A stretch of DNA of 6,987 nt from Zavarzinia sp. (GCA_028694545.1 JAQVKV010000112.1:1-6987), one strand, 5' to 3'; shown: positions 1 through 6,238, counted from the stretch's first letter. Notes: generated from the letters alone by a model not told the origin. Translations and numbers: made by a program.

Positions 1-115
1 GGTCCACAATGGCCTGAGCCGGCCCGGCAATCGCCCGCGCCCTGTCGCCCAGGTCCTCTCGCCGGATGGCGGGAATCAGGCCGGGCGCTACCGCCGGCCC
101 ACGCCTTGCCTTCAC
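1..115 (-). CDS. possible 5' end of a divergent gene, cut by the left edge
   Basis: On the minus strand a frame runs open from a GTG at 115-113 to the window edge, about 38 codons. The visible part includes a stretch reading IRREDLGDRARAIAGPAQ, an amphipathic, Arg/Ala-rich helix-like segment. An ATG further upstream in this frame (130-128) is followed almost at once by a TGA, so GTG 115 or a later codon would be the start. No convincing Shine-Dalgarno sequence precedes it. The segment loosely resembles the N-terminal helix of acyl-CoA-dehydrogenase-like flavoproteins, but that is only an impression. In DNA this GC-rich, 38 open codons can occur by chance. If real, the gene is divergent from the Old Yellow Enzyme gene and shares its control region. 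Confidence 0.22.
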   Translation of the reverse strand, partial: MKARRGPAVAPGLIPAIRREDLGDRARAIAGPAQAIVD

Positions 116-133
116 TTTTCGTCAGGTCATAAT
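106..133 (+). promoter_or_regulatory. putative promoter of the Old Yellow Enzyme gene
   Basis: TTGCCT (106-111, 4 of 6 to the sigma-70 -35 consensus), a 16-bp spacer and CATAAT (128-133, 5 of 6 to the -10 consensus). This would start transcription near 140 and give an untranslated leader of roughly 75 nt before the ATG at 217. It is the best promoter-like pair upstream of that gene, and its -10 lies inside a perfect palindrome. It is predicted by eye only. Confidence 0.35.
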
Positions 134-136
134 GAC
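126..136. promoter_or_regulatory. 11-bp palindrome over the putative -10, possible operator
   Basis: GTCAT-A-ATGAC is a perfect inverted repeat with 5-bp arms around a single A. It covers the CATAAT hexamer of the predicted promoter, so a dimeric repressor bound here would block RNA polymerase. It differs from the inverted repeats next to the TetR gene (GACAT-AA-ATGTC type), so a different regulator is likely. Short palindromes also arise by chance, but its position at the promoter raises its weight. Confidence 0.3.
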
Positions 137-216
137 GCGCTTGGCCGGGTGCGGCCTGTTCATGCGTTCCGTCGGCGTCCCCCGCGTCCATCTTCATTTG
201 CTCGAAGGACAGGCAT

Positions 217-1452
217 ATGACAACCACCCTTGCCACGCCTCTTTTACTGGGCAACGGCCAGCGTCTGCCCAATCGCATCGCCAAATCCGCGATGAGCGAG
301 GCGCTGGGGACCATGGACAATCGTGCGACACCCGAGCTGGTGCGGCTCTACCGGCGCTGGGGACGCGGGGGGACCGGTCTTCTGATCACCGGCAACATCA
401 TGATCGACCGCCGCGCCCTGGGCGAACCGGGCAATGTGGTGATCGAGGACGAGCGCGACATGGCGGTGCTGCGCGACTGGGCCGCGGCGGGCAAGGCCGG
501 CGGCGCGCAGATCTGGGCCCAGCTCAATCATCCGGGGCGCCAGGCGCCAAAGGGGCTGAACAAGGAGACGGTGGCCCCCTCCGCCGTTCCTTTCAGCGAT
601 TCCATGAAGCCCTTCTTCGAAACCCCGCGCGCACTGACCGGCGAGGAGATCGAGGACCTCATCGAACGGTTCGGCCGTGCGGCCGGCATCTGCCACAAGG
701 CGGGATTCACCGGCGTCCAGATCCACGGCGCGCATGGCTATCTGGTGAGCCAGTTCCTCTCGCCGCTGACCAATCAGCGCAGCGATGTCTGGGGGGGCAG
801 CGCCGAAAATCGCCGCCGCTTCGTGCTGCGCGTGCTCGAGGCGATGCGCGCGGCGACGGCCCCGGATTTCCCCATCGGCATCAAGCTCAACTCCGCCGAT
901 TTCCAGAAGGGGGGCTTTTCCGAGGAGGAGGCTCTGGACGTCATGAGCGCGCTGGCGGAGGCGGGGATCGACCTGATCGAGATTTCCGGCGGTACCTACG
1001 AGGCGCCGGCGATGACCGGCGTCCGAGCTTCGACCCGCGCGCGGGAAGCCTATTTCCTAGACTTCGCCGACAAGGTGCGGGCGCGGATCCCCCATGTTCC
1101 CCTGATGGTTACGGGCGGCTTCCGGACCGCCGCCGGCATGAACGCGGCGTTGGCGTCCGGATCGCTGGACCTGTGCGGGATCGCCCGCCTGCTGGCGATC
1201 GAGCCCGAGGTTTCGCAACGCCTGCTCGATGGCAAGGATCCCCTGGAGAAAGTGACGCCATTGAAGACCGGTATCGGCATGGTCGATCGCATGGCCCTGA
1301 TGGAAGTGACCTGGTATACGCGGCAATTGCGCCGGATCGGGCGCGGCCACGAGCCGAAACCCCGCGAGTCCGCGCTCAAGGTGTTCCTCGTCAGTACGCT
1401 GGAGACGATGGTCGGCATGCGCAGGACGCGCCGGTTGCGCGCCAGCACCTGA
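217..1452 (+). CDS. Old Yellow Enzyme family NADH:flavin oxidoreductase
   Basis: This 411-residue protein is an FMN-dependent (beta/alpha)8-barrel enzyme of the Old Yellow Enzyme family, which reduces activated C=C bonds of unsaturated carbonyl compounds with NAD(P)H. Visible motifs are QLNHPGRQ (102-109), the IHGAHGYL segment with substrate-binding His170 and His173 and candidate proton donor Tyr175, then SQFLSPLTNQRSDVWGG (178-194), GIKLN (221-225) and the phosphate-binding VTGGFR (298-303). The Fe-S and second flavin domains of 2,4-dienoyl-CoA reductase are absent, so this is the single-domain form. A basic C-terminal extension of about 60 residues (350-411) follows the barrel. The position of the FMN-tuning Cys found in YqjM-type enzymes appears to hold Ala/Met. 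The ATG is preceded by GAAGGA at 204-209 with a 7-nt spacer. The gene converges on the meta-cleavage operon. Its substrate is unknown, and a role on a related intermediate is inference. Confidence 0.93.
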   Translation: MTTTLATPLLLGNGQRLPNRIAKSAMSEALGTMDNRATPELVRLYRRWGRGGTGLLITGNIMIDRRALGEPGNVVIEDERDMAVLRDWAAAGKAGGAQIWAQLNHPGRQAPKGLNKETVAPSAVPFSDSMKPFFETPRALTGEEIEDLIERFGRAAGICHKAGFTGVQIHGAHGYLVSQFLSPLTNQRSDVWGGSAENRRRFVLRVLEAMRAATAPDFPIGIKLNSADFQKGGFSEEEALDVMSALAEAGIDLIEISGGTYEAPAMTGVRASTRAREAYFLDFADKVRARIPHVPLMVTGGFRTAAGMNAALASGSLDLCGIARLLAIEPEVSQRLLDGKDPLEKVTPLKTGIGMVDRMALMEVTWYTRQLRRIGRGHEPKPRESALKVFLVSTLETMVGMRRTRRLRAST

Positions 1453-1457
1453 ACACG

Positions 1458-1476
1458 CGGCGGACTTCGGCCGTCG
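1458..1476 (+). terminator. UUCG-loop hairpin after the Old Yellow Enzyme gene
   Basis: Starting 6 nt after the TGA, CGGCGG-a-C pairs with GCCGTCG around a TTCG tetraloop (1466-1469). This makes a 7-bp stem with one G-U pair and one bulged A at 1464. No T-run follows, so it is not a textbook intrinsic terminator. It may protect the 3' end or pause polymerase between the convergent genes. The rest of the gap to 1587 shows no stronger structure; the widest inverted repeat there is GTCGAG (1512-1517) with CTCGAC (1552-1557), separated by 34 nt. Confidence 0.3.
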
Positions 1477-1587
1477 GGTCATGCATGCCACGGGGCTCCG
1501 CGAGGACCAATGTCGAGGCACGCCGCCGCCGCCCGTGGAATCCCCTTCTGTCTCGACCGACTGCCGTCATGTGGCGTTACAGGTCTG

Positions 1588-2370
1588 TCATCGCGCCTTG
1601 AAAAGGAAGCCACAACTGCCGATACCGCCGATCGTGGCGGTGATCCGGGCGCCGACGGTGATGGAAACCATCGGGCCAAGCGCGCCGGTCAGTACGATGT
1701 CGCCGGCGCGCAGCGGCGTGCCCGCGGCCGACAGGGTCCGGGCGAGCCAGCTGGCCGCGTTCAGCGGGTGACCGAGACAGGCTGCGCCGGCGCCGAGCGA
1801 GGCGAGGCGGCCATCAACCTCCAGCAGCATGCCGCAGGTCCGCAGGTCGAGTCCGGCGAGCAGGCGGGGCTCGGTCCCGAGGACGAAGAAGGCGGAGGAG
1901 CCATTGTCCGCCACCGTGTCGGCGAAGGTGATCTTCCAGTCGGCGATGCGGCTGTCGACGATCTCGATCGCCGGCAGGGCGTAGGCGGTGGCGCCGATCA
2001 CGTCGGTGATCGTCGCCTTGGGGTTGTCGAGGTCGCGGGCGAGCACGAAGGCGATCTCCGCTTCCGCCTTCGGCTGGATGACGGTGGCGGGGTCGAGCGT
2101 GCCGCCGTCGGCGATGGCCATGTCGTCGAACAATACCCCGAAGTCGGGTTGGTCGACGCCGAGTTGGTCCTGAACCGCCTTGGCTGTCAGGCCGATCTTG
2201 CGGCCGACGATACGCCGCCCGTGCTCCTGCCAGAAGGCGGTATTGATTGCCTGCACCTGATAGGCGCCTTTGGCGTCGGTCGGGGACAGCGCGTCCCGCA
2301 GGGGCGGTATGGCCCCGCCGACGTAGGCATCGCGCAGTCGGCTGGCCACACCTTCCAAGTCCTTGTCCAT
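1588..2370 (-). CDS. mhpD: 2-hydroxypenta-2,4-dienoate (2-keto-4-pentenoate) hydratase
   Basis: This 260-residue enzyme is a cytoplasmic, divalent-metal-dependent hydratase of the MhpD/BphH/DmpE family in the fumarylacetoacetate hydrolase superfamily. It adds water to 2-hydroxypenta-2,4-dienoate, giving 4-hydroxy-2-oxovalerate. Family signatures in order are GRKIGLT (56-62), QPDFGVLFDDM (74-84), KAEAEIAFVLARDL (101-114), ALPAIEIVDSRI (131-142), DTVADNGSSA (151-160), GHPLNAASWLA (200-210) and GDIVLTGALGPM (223-234). Glu103, Glu105 and Glu136 match the spacing of the metal-binding Glu triad known in BphH. The length is normal for the family. The gene is last in the operon, 15 bp after the hydroxylase stop, with AAGG about 9 nt before the ATG. 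The next enzymes of the route, aldolase and acetaldehyde dehydrogenase, do not follow here. The decarboxylase of the catechol branch has a similar fold, but the order beside a hydrolase favours the hydratase. Confidence 0.92.
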   Translation of the reverse strand: MDKDLEGVASRLRDAYVGGAIPPLRDALSPTDAKGAYQVQAINTAFWQEHGRRIVGRKIGLTAKAVQDQLGVDQPDFGVLFDDMAIADGGTLDPATVIQPKAEAEIAFVLARDLDNPKATITDVIGATAYALPAIEIVDSRIADWKITFADTVADNGSSAFFVLGTEPRLLAGLDLRTCGMLLEVDGRLASLGAGAACLGHPLNAASWLARTLSAAGTPLRAGDIVLTGALGPMVSITVGARITATIGGIGSCGFLFKAR

Positions 2371-2385
2371 TCTATCCGACCTTGA

Positions 2386-4128
2386 TCAGGAGGCGGCGAC
2401 GACGCGCGGGCCGTGGTGTTGCCGGTCGGGTCTAAGCGCCAGTTGCCTGACGAGGTCATCGACAATCCGGCCACTCTGTCCGGGCGAGACGATGGCGAAG
2501 GTGAAGCGGTCGGGTCGCAGGAGGGCGACGCCACCGTGCCGGAAGCCAGCCATTCGGAACCATTTGGCCATGTGGCCGCCCAGGTCCTCGACCTCGGGCA
2601 AGGTGGGATCGGTGGCGCGGGCAACACCATTCAAACCCTGGGGCCGGCCAGCGTAGGGGTAAAGCGTGACGAAGCGTGTCGCGAGGCGGGCGAGTGTCTC
2701 CCTGTTTGCGTCGGACAGGCCTTCGCGCGGATCGCAGTTGAAGCCGACGAGGGCAAAGCCGTCGCCCAGAATATCGTCCAGCAGAGCACGCCGGCCATCG
2801 ATCAGTCGCACTTCAGGTTGGGGAGCCAGAGATCCCTCCGGGCCCTTCCGGCCTTTGCGCGGTTGACCAAGATATTGGCCCCGGGCGTAGACGGGCAGGG
2901 GCTTGAAGCCGCCATCTTCCATCCAGCGGCGGAAGGCGGGCACAATCCGGGCGAGGCGCAGCGCAGCGTCCCGGAGCAGGGTGCCGACCGGATTGATCAT
3001 GGAAACCGCATCCTTCAGGAGGACGGAGACATCGATCATTGCCTTGGCATGGCCGTGGCGCTCCCGGCCATAGCTGTCGAGAATGTCGTCGCCATAGAGG
3101 CCATGGAGCACGCCGCTCAGTTTCCAGCCAAGGTTATGGGCGTCCCGGATGCCAGAGGATGCGCCCTGGCCCATGAACTGCGGCGTCATATGGGCGGCAT
3201 CGCCGGCGAGCAGAACACGGCCGCGCCGCCATTCCTTCACGATCAGGGCGTTGAAGGTGTAGACCAGCTTGCGCTTGATCTCGAAATCGTCCGGGTCGAC
3301 GTAGTCGGAGAGGAGTTGGCATACCGTTTCCGGCCTTTCCATCCATTCCTTCGTCATGCCGGGCATCAGCATGAATTCGAAGCGGTGGAAGTCATCCGGT
3401 TGTACGCAACTGACCACCGGCATACGCGGATTGACCACGAAGTTGAAATAGGGCAGGTGACGCAAGCCATCCCGCCCGGGCTTGCGCTTCAGGTCCACGA
3501 CCAGCCAGGGCTCGGGGAAGTTCTTGCCCGTCATCTCGATGCCGAGCTTCGTGCGCACCAGGCTGCGCCCCCCGTCTGCGCCGACCAGATAGCGGGCGCG
3601 CAGGAATTGGGTGTCCGCGTCGATATCGCGCTCGATCCGGTCGCCGGTGGCGTCGTCGAAGCGGATGTCCCGCGTCACCTGATGGGTAACGGTGACGCCG
3701 TTCTCGTCCTGTTGGAAGTCCACGAGTTCACGCCCGCGCCGGATCTCGACATTCGGATAGCGGGCGAGCAGGTCGGCCAGTTGGGTCTCGAGATAGGGCT
3801 GGTAGAAGAAATTCACCACGGGCCAGCCGAAGACCCGCTTCATGGGCCGGTACTGGCCGAGCACGGTGCCGTTCTTGCGGACGAATTGCACCGGCGTCTC
3901 GGGCATCATCTTTGTCGCCAGTTCGTCGGCGACGCCGATCGACTGGAAGATGCGCATGCATTCGTCGTCGGTATAGACGGCACGGGCATTGCCGTAAAAT
4001 ACCGGCTCCTTTTCCAGCACGATCACCTTGTGTCCGCGCCTGCCGAGGATATGGGCGAGGGTGAGACCCGTCGGGCCGAGCCCGGCAATGATGACGTCCG
4101 CGGCAACGGCCGGCGTGTTCCTCTTCAT
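2386..4128 (-). CDS. mhpA: FAD-dependent aromatic hydroxylase, MhpA-like
   Basis: This 580-residue class A flavoprotein monooxygenase uses NAD(P)H and O2 to hydroxylate a phenolic ring, probably making the catechol that the next enzyme opens. Motifs are the FAD dinucleotide fold GLGPTG (16-21) with Glu39 at the end of the second strand, the DG motif VGADGGRSLVR (182-192) and the GD motif RVLLAGDAAHMTPQFMGQG (304-322). Other stretches resemble E. coli 3-(3-hydroxyphenyl)propionate hydroxylase: RFEFMLMPG (249-257), HAKAMID (360-366), FKPLP (408-412) and LLRPDRF (536-542) in the thioredoxin-like C-terminal domain. The length is slightly above MhpA (about 554). The frame is open upstream to 4251, but those codons lie inside the dioxygenase gene. 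The ATG at 4128 follows its TGA by 11 bp and starts just before the FAD fold, with a weak ACAGG site. The family is clear; the actual substrate is not. Confidence 0.93.
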   Translation of the reverse strand: MKRNTPAVAADVIIAGLGPTGLTLAHILGRRGHKVIVLEKEPVFYGNARAVYTDDECMRIFQSIGVADELATKMMPETPVQFVRKNGTVLGQYRPMKRVFGWPVVNFFYQPYLETQLADLLARYPNVEIRRGRELVDFQQDENGVTVTHQVTRDIRFDDATGDRIERDIDADTQFLRARYLVGADGGRSLVRTKLGIEMTGKNFPEPWLVVDLKRKPGRDGLRHLPYFNFVVNPRMPVVSCVQPDDFHRFEFMLMPGMTKEWMERPETVCQLLSDYVDPDDFEIKRKLVYTFNALIVKEWRRGRVLLAGDAAHMTPQFMGQGASSGIRDAHNLGWKLSGVLHGLYGDDILDSYGRERHGHAKAMIDVSVLLKDAVSMINPVGTLLRDAALRLARIVPAFRRWMEDGGFKPLPVYARGQYLGQPRKGRKGPEGSLAPQPEVRLIDGRRALLDDILGDGFALVGFNCDPREGLSDANRETLARLATRFVTLYPYAGRPQGLNGVARATDPTLPEVEDLGGHMAKWFRMAGFRHGGVALLRPDRFTFAIVSPGQSGRIVDDLVRQLALRPDRQHHGPRVVAAS

Positions 4129-4139
4129 GGCGGGACCTG

Positions 4140-5126
4140 TCAGAACGGGCTGTATTCGGCGTTCAGCAGCGAGCCGAGACCGCGCCGGAAATTGCCGAGA
4201 TTGAGGAGCAGTTTGTCGATGGAGGAGTTCCTTCCGGGTTTGTGCCCCCAAACGCTGATCGCGTTGTAGGAGCCCTGTTTCCAGGTCGCCTCGTCGACAC
4301 GCAACGCATTCCAGCCCAGTTCGATTTCGAATCCCGAGGGGGAGAGAACATAGAAGGAGACTTCCCGGTCGTTCGGGTGCTGCCCGATCTCGTGGGGCAT
4401 TGCGTAGCCGAGGTCGGTCAGGCGCTCGAAGGCGGCTGAGAGATCCTCCAGGGTTTCGACGAGCAGGTTCATGTGCTGGACACGGGTGCGGATCGGATCG
4501 AGCCGCAGGCCCCGCGTGGTCGCCACCGCGATCGAATGATGCCGCTCGTTGAGGCGAAGAAAGCTGATGTCCAGGATGATGCCGGCCATCGGTTGCGCGA
4601 TCCGGTCACTCAATCTGGCGTCGAAGATCTCTTGCCAGAAGCGGAGCATTTTCTCGGGCCTTTTCGAGGTGATCGCGAAATGGCCGAGGCCGCTTTCACC
4701 CGTGACGAAGCCGCTGGGCAGGACGCGCGGGGGGGCGTCGGCCAGCAGGGCGTCGGTGAAGATTTCGATCGCCATGTCCTTCGGCCCCCGCACGCGGATG
4801 AAGGATTTAACGCCCCGGAAGGCGGCCTCCTCGGCGCTGCCGGTCTCGACGGGAATATCGCGCGCGGCGAGGCGTTCGCGGATGATCGCCAGTGTCGCCG
4901 CGTCCCGGACCTGCCAACCAGACACGGTGACGTCTTCGGCATCGCCGCGCCGGACGATGAAGCGGCGGGCATGAGCATCGACGCGGAAGGCGAGGGCACG
5001 ATCGTCCGCCGCCGCTTCATGCAGGCCGAGCCCTTGTTTCAGGAAACGACGCCAATCGTCGAGCCGCAGGGAATCGACGATGACGTAACCCATGTTGACC
5101 GAGCCGAAGATGTCGACCGCGCTCAT
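4140..5126 (-). CDS. two-domain (type I) extradiol ring-cleavage dioxygenase
   Basis: This 328-residue vicinal-oxygen-chelate enzyme resembles BphC, the 2,3-dihydroxybiphenyl 1,2-dioxygenase; such enzymes open catechols beside the two hydroxyls with non-haem Fe(II) and O2. The N-terminal domain (about 8-125) lacks the metal site and the C-terminal domain (about 145-272) holds it. Fe ligands are His149 (GLGHFAI), His218 (RVQHMNL) and Glu269 (SPSGFEIELGW), in the order and approximate spacing of BphC His146/His210/Glu260. His197 in ERHHSIA and His250/Tyr259 match the second-sphere residues of active members. A tail of some 50 residues after the metal site, ending NAEYSPF, is longer than in BphC (about 298 residues). 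The frame is open upstream to 5333, but ATG 5126 has GGAGG 7 nt before it and shares ATGA with the hydrolase stop, implying coupled translation. The exact catechol is not readable. E. coli MhpB belongs to an unrelated family. Confidence 0.92.
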   Translation of the reverse strand: MSAVDIFGSVNMGYVIVDSLRLDDWRRFLKQGLGLHEAAADDRALAFRVDAHARRFIVRRGDAEDVTVSGWQVRDAATLAIIRERLAARDIPVETGSAEEAAFRGVKSFIRVRGPKDMAIEIFTDALLADAPPRVLPSGFVTGESGLGHFAITSKRPEKMLRFWQEIFDARLSDRIAQPMAGIILDISFLRLNERHHSIAVATTRGLRLDPIRTRVQHMNLLVETLEDLSAAFERLTDLGYAMPHEIGQHPNDREVSFYVLSPSGFEIELGWNALRVDEATWKQGSYNAISVWGHKPGRNSSIDKLLLNLGNFRRGLGSLLNAEYSPF

Positions 5127-5998
5127 CGCCGTGCCTCCGCCGGCGTCTGGCAATCGAGGAAGGCCGCCGTCACGGCGTTGAATTCGTCCGGTCGTTCCCA
5201 TTGCACCCAATGGCCGGTATTGGCGAAGAGGTAGAGATCGGTATTGGGCTTGCGCGCCTGCAGGGCGAGGCCACCGCTCGGCCGGTTCACCTTGTCGGCG
5301 GTTCCCCAGAGCACGAGCGTCGGAATCGTGCATTTGGCGAGGCGGCGATCACGGGTGAAATCCATGCGCAATGCCGCGCCGAGGCCGGGAGGGCGGCGCA
5401 GCGGCGGGGCGGCGACAACCGCCGGATCGATGCTCGCCTCGTAACGCTGCCGGATCATCTCTTCCGGAACCTGGGCGCCGTCAAATACCAGATATTCGCG
5501 AATGAAGCTGCGCAGCTTCTCGACGCTGGGGCCGCTGCCGGCGTAGTAGTCCAGCAGCTTGTTGAGACCGGCTGTCGGCAGGGCACGGGTCGTGCCGATG
5601 CCGCCCGGGCCCATGAGCACGAGGGCGGAAGCCCGGCCCGGCCGATCGAGGCCGAGGCGAAGCGCGCAGGCGCCGCCGAGCGAATTGCCGACGAAATGCG
5701 CCTTCTCGATCCCCATGGCATCCATCATGCCGAGCATGGCGTCGGCAAGGTCGCCGAAGGGGTCCCGCCGGTTCACCCCCTTGGTCGACTGGCCGTAGCC
5801 CAGCATGTCCGGAACGATCACCCTGAAATGCCGCGACAGGGGGCCGATGTTGCGGCCGTAGTTGGACAGGCCGGAAGCGCCGGGGCCGCCGCCATGCAGC
5901 AGGATCACCGGATAGCCGTCGCCGGCCTCGCTGACGAATATTTTTCGGTCGCTGAAGGTTACATGTCGCGATGCGACATTCGGTATCCGCCCGGTCAT
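5123..5998 (-). CDS. meta-cleavage product C-C hydrolase (alpha/beta hydrolase)
   Basis: This 291-residue serine hydrolase of the BphD/MhpC family acts after ring cleavage, splitting the 2-hydroxy-6-oxo-dienoate into 2-hydroxypenta-2,4-dienoate and a carboxylic acid. HGGGPGASG (35-43) forms the oxyanion region. The triad is Ser106 in GNSLGG, Asp235 in LWGTADKVNRP and His263 in NTGHWVQWERP, close to Ser112/Asp237/His265 of BphD. Trp264 follows the His as in BphD, and QRYEAS (184-189) falls near the substrate-carboxylate Arg region. The chosen ATG at 5998 has AGGAG with a 6-nt spacer and begins right before the first strand. Two in-frame upstream ATGs exist: 6016, overlapping a TGA as ATGA, and 6112, which adds a low-complexity tail. 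It is the first clear enzyme gene of the operon and overlaps the dioxygenase gene by 4 bp. It could be bphD- or mhpC-like depending on the substrate. Confidence 0.93.
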   Translation of the reverse strand: MTGRIPNVASRHVTFSDRKIFVSEAGDGYPVILLHGGGPGASGLSNYGRNIGPLSRHFRVIVPDMLGYGQSTKGVNRRDPFGDLADAMLGMMDAMGIEKAHFVGNSLGGACALRLGLDRPGRASALVLMGPGGIGTTRALPTAGLNKLLDYYAGSGPSVEKLRSFIREYLVFDGAQVPEEMIRQRYEASIDPAVVAAPPLRRPPGLGAALRMDFTRDRRLAKCTIPTLVLWGTADKVNRPSGGLALQARKPNTDLYLFANTGHWVQWERPDEFNAVTAAFLDCQTPAEARR

Positions 5999-6012
5999 TT
6001 CCCTCTCCTCGA

Positions 6013-6042
6013 TCATGTCATTTCTGAAGTGGTGTCCGTCAT
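6013..6042 (-). other. 9-codon mini-ORF linking leader ORF to hydrolase frame
   Basis: An ATG at 6042 overlaps the leader ORF's TGA as ATGA (6042-6039). It reads nine codons (MTDTTSEMT) to a TGA at 6015-6013, which in turn overlaps the ATG at 6016-6014 as ATGA. That last ATG is in the hydrolase frame, six codons before the chosen start. The chain of overlaps is plain in the sequence. Whether it is translated, by stop/restart, is inference; the peptide itself is unlikely to have a function. Confidence 0.25.
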
Positions 6043-6185
6043 CGCCGGACGGTGTTCCCGGGGCTTGGTCGATCTTGTCGCCGGTATTGCTTGAGGCGGC
6101 CGGACAGGCCACCGCCCGTCGGGCGACAGGCCGGAGTCGTCTCGATTTCGGCGGCGCTTTTCCCGACGCGTTTCCCTTGGACCAT
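6039..6185 (-). CDS. 48-codon leader ORF of the operon, function unknown
   Basis: An ATG at 6185 opens a 48-residue frame ending in TGA at 6041-6039. It has the best ribosome-binding site in the window, AAGGAGG with a 6-nt spacer. The predicted operon -10 is only about 25 bp upstream, so a transcript starting near 6204 would carry this ORF first. The peptide begins MVQGKRVGKSAAEIETTP, is Arg/Gly/Pro-rich (11 Arg), has one Cys, and shows no signal peptide, membrane helix or known motif. It is not rich in one amino acid as an attenuator leader would be. It may be a regulatory leader, a small basic protein, or the remnant of a gene cut short by a frameshift. Its codon use resembles general GC-rich DNA, so coding status rests on the ribosome-binding site and promoter position. 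Confidence 0.42.
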   Translation of the reverse strand: MVQGKRVGKSAAEIETTPACRPTGGGLSGRLKQYRRQDRPSPGNTVRR

Positions 6186-6191
6186 GGATGG

Positions 6192-6198
6192 CCTCCTT
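6192..6198 (-). promoter_or_regulatory. consensus ribosome-binding site of the leader ORF
   Basis: AAGGAGG on the minus strand is fully complementary to the 16S rRNA tail and stands 6 nt before the ATG at 6185. Its strength is out of proportion to a chance 48-codon ORF. It is the main reason for thinking the leader is translated. Confidence 0.5.
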
Positions 6199-6208
6199 GT
6201 GATGAAAA

Positions 6209-6220
6209 TCATTTAAATGA
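6209..6220. repeat. 12-bp perfect palindrome TCATTTAAATGA
   Basis: A perfect AT-rich palindrome overlaps the predicted operon -10 and the left arm of operator 1. TTTAAATG recurs at 6309-6316, just after operator 2, so the two operators have matching AT-rich neighbours on opposite sides. It may be part of an extended binding site, a melting-prone promoter segment, or both. Confidence 0.35.
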
Positions 6221-6238
6221 ACATAAACGTTCAAACAA
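6211..6238 (-). promoter_or_regulatory. putative promoter of the meta-cleavage operon
   Basis: Reading the minus strand, TTGTTT (6238-6233) and TTAAAT (6216-6211) are separated by 16 bp. The hexamers match 3 of 6 and 4 of 6 of the sigma-70 consensus, so the promoter is weak by sequence. However, the spacer holds the inverted repeat called operator 1 almost exactly, the usual geometry for TetR-type repression. Transcription would begin near 6204, a few bases before the AAGGAGG site. It would give an untranslated leader of about 20 nt to the 48-codon ORF, or about 205 nt to the hydrolase. Confidence 0.4.
6218..6233. promoter_or_regulatory. operator 1: inverted repeat TGAAC-N6-GTTCA
   Basis: TGAACATAAACGTTCA has perfect 5-bp arms around a 6-bp centre, with a further imperfect dyad inside (ACAT-AA-ACGT). 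It lies between the -35 and -10 hexamers of the predicted operon promoter and beside a divergent TetR-family gene. A related copy lies at 6293-6308 (11 of 16 identical). The likely ligand-responsive binder is the TetR protein encoded at 6328-6939; this is inference from position and symmetry. Confidence 0.5.

Noticed and set aside
143..156. GGCCG-GGTG-CGGCC hairpin upstream of the Old Yellow Enzyme gene.
   Set aside because: Only 5 bp of stem in very GC-rich DNA, with no T-run and no clear link to the start codon; too easily a chance event.
66..1601. 511-codon plus-strand frame overlapping the whole Old Yellow Enzyme gene.
   Set aside because: It is an out-of-frame shadow rich in Arg, Gly and Pro with no domain; the frame starting at 217 has all family motifs. 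Long shadow frames are expected in DNA with strong G/C third positions.
1510..2385. 291-codon plus-strand frame antisense to the hydratase.
   Set aside because: Shadow composition (Gly/Asp/Val-rich) and opposite to a gene with clear catalytic residues.
2413..4269. 618-codon plus-strand frame antisense to the hydroxylase.
   Set aside because: Its length comes from the lack of stops opposite GC-rich codons. It shows no recognisable motif and no ribosome-binding site, while the minus strand encodes a full FAD hydroxylase.
5201..6094. 297-codon plus-strand frame antisense to the hydrolase.
   Set aside because: Shadow of the hydrolase gene, with no coherent domain or start signal.
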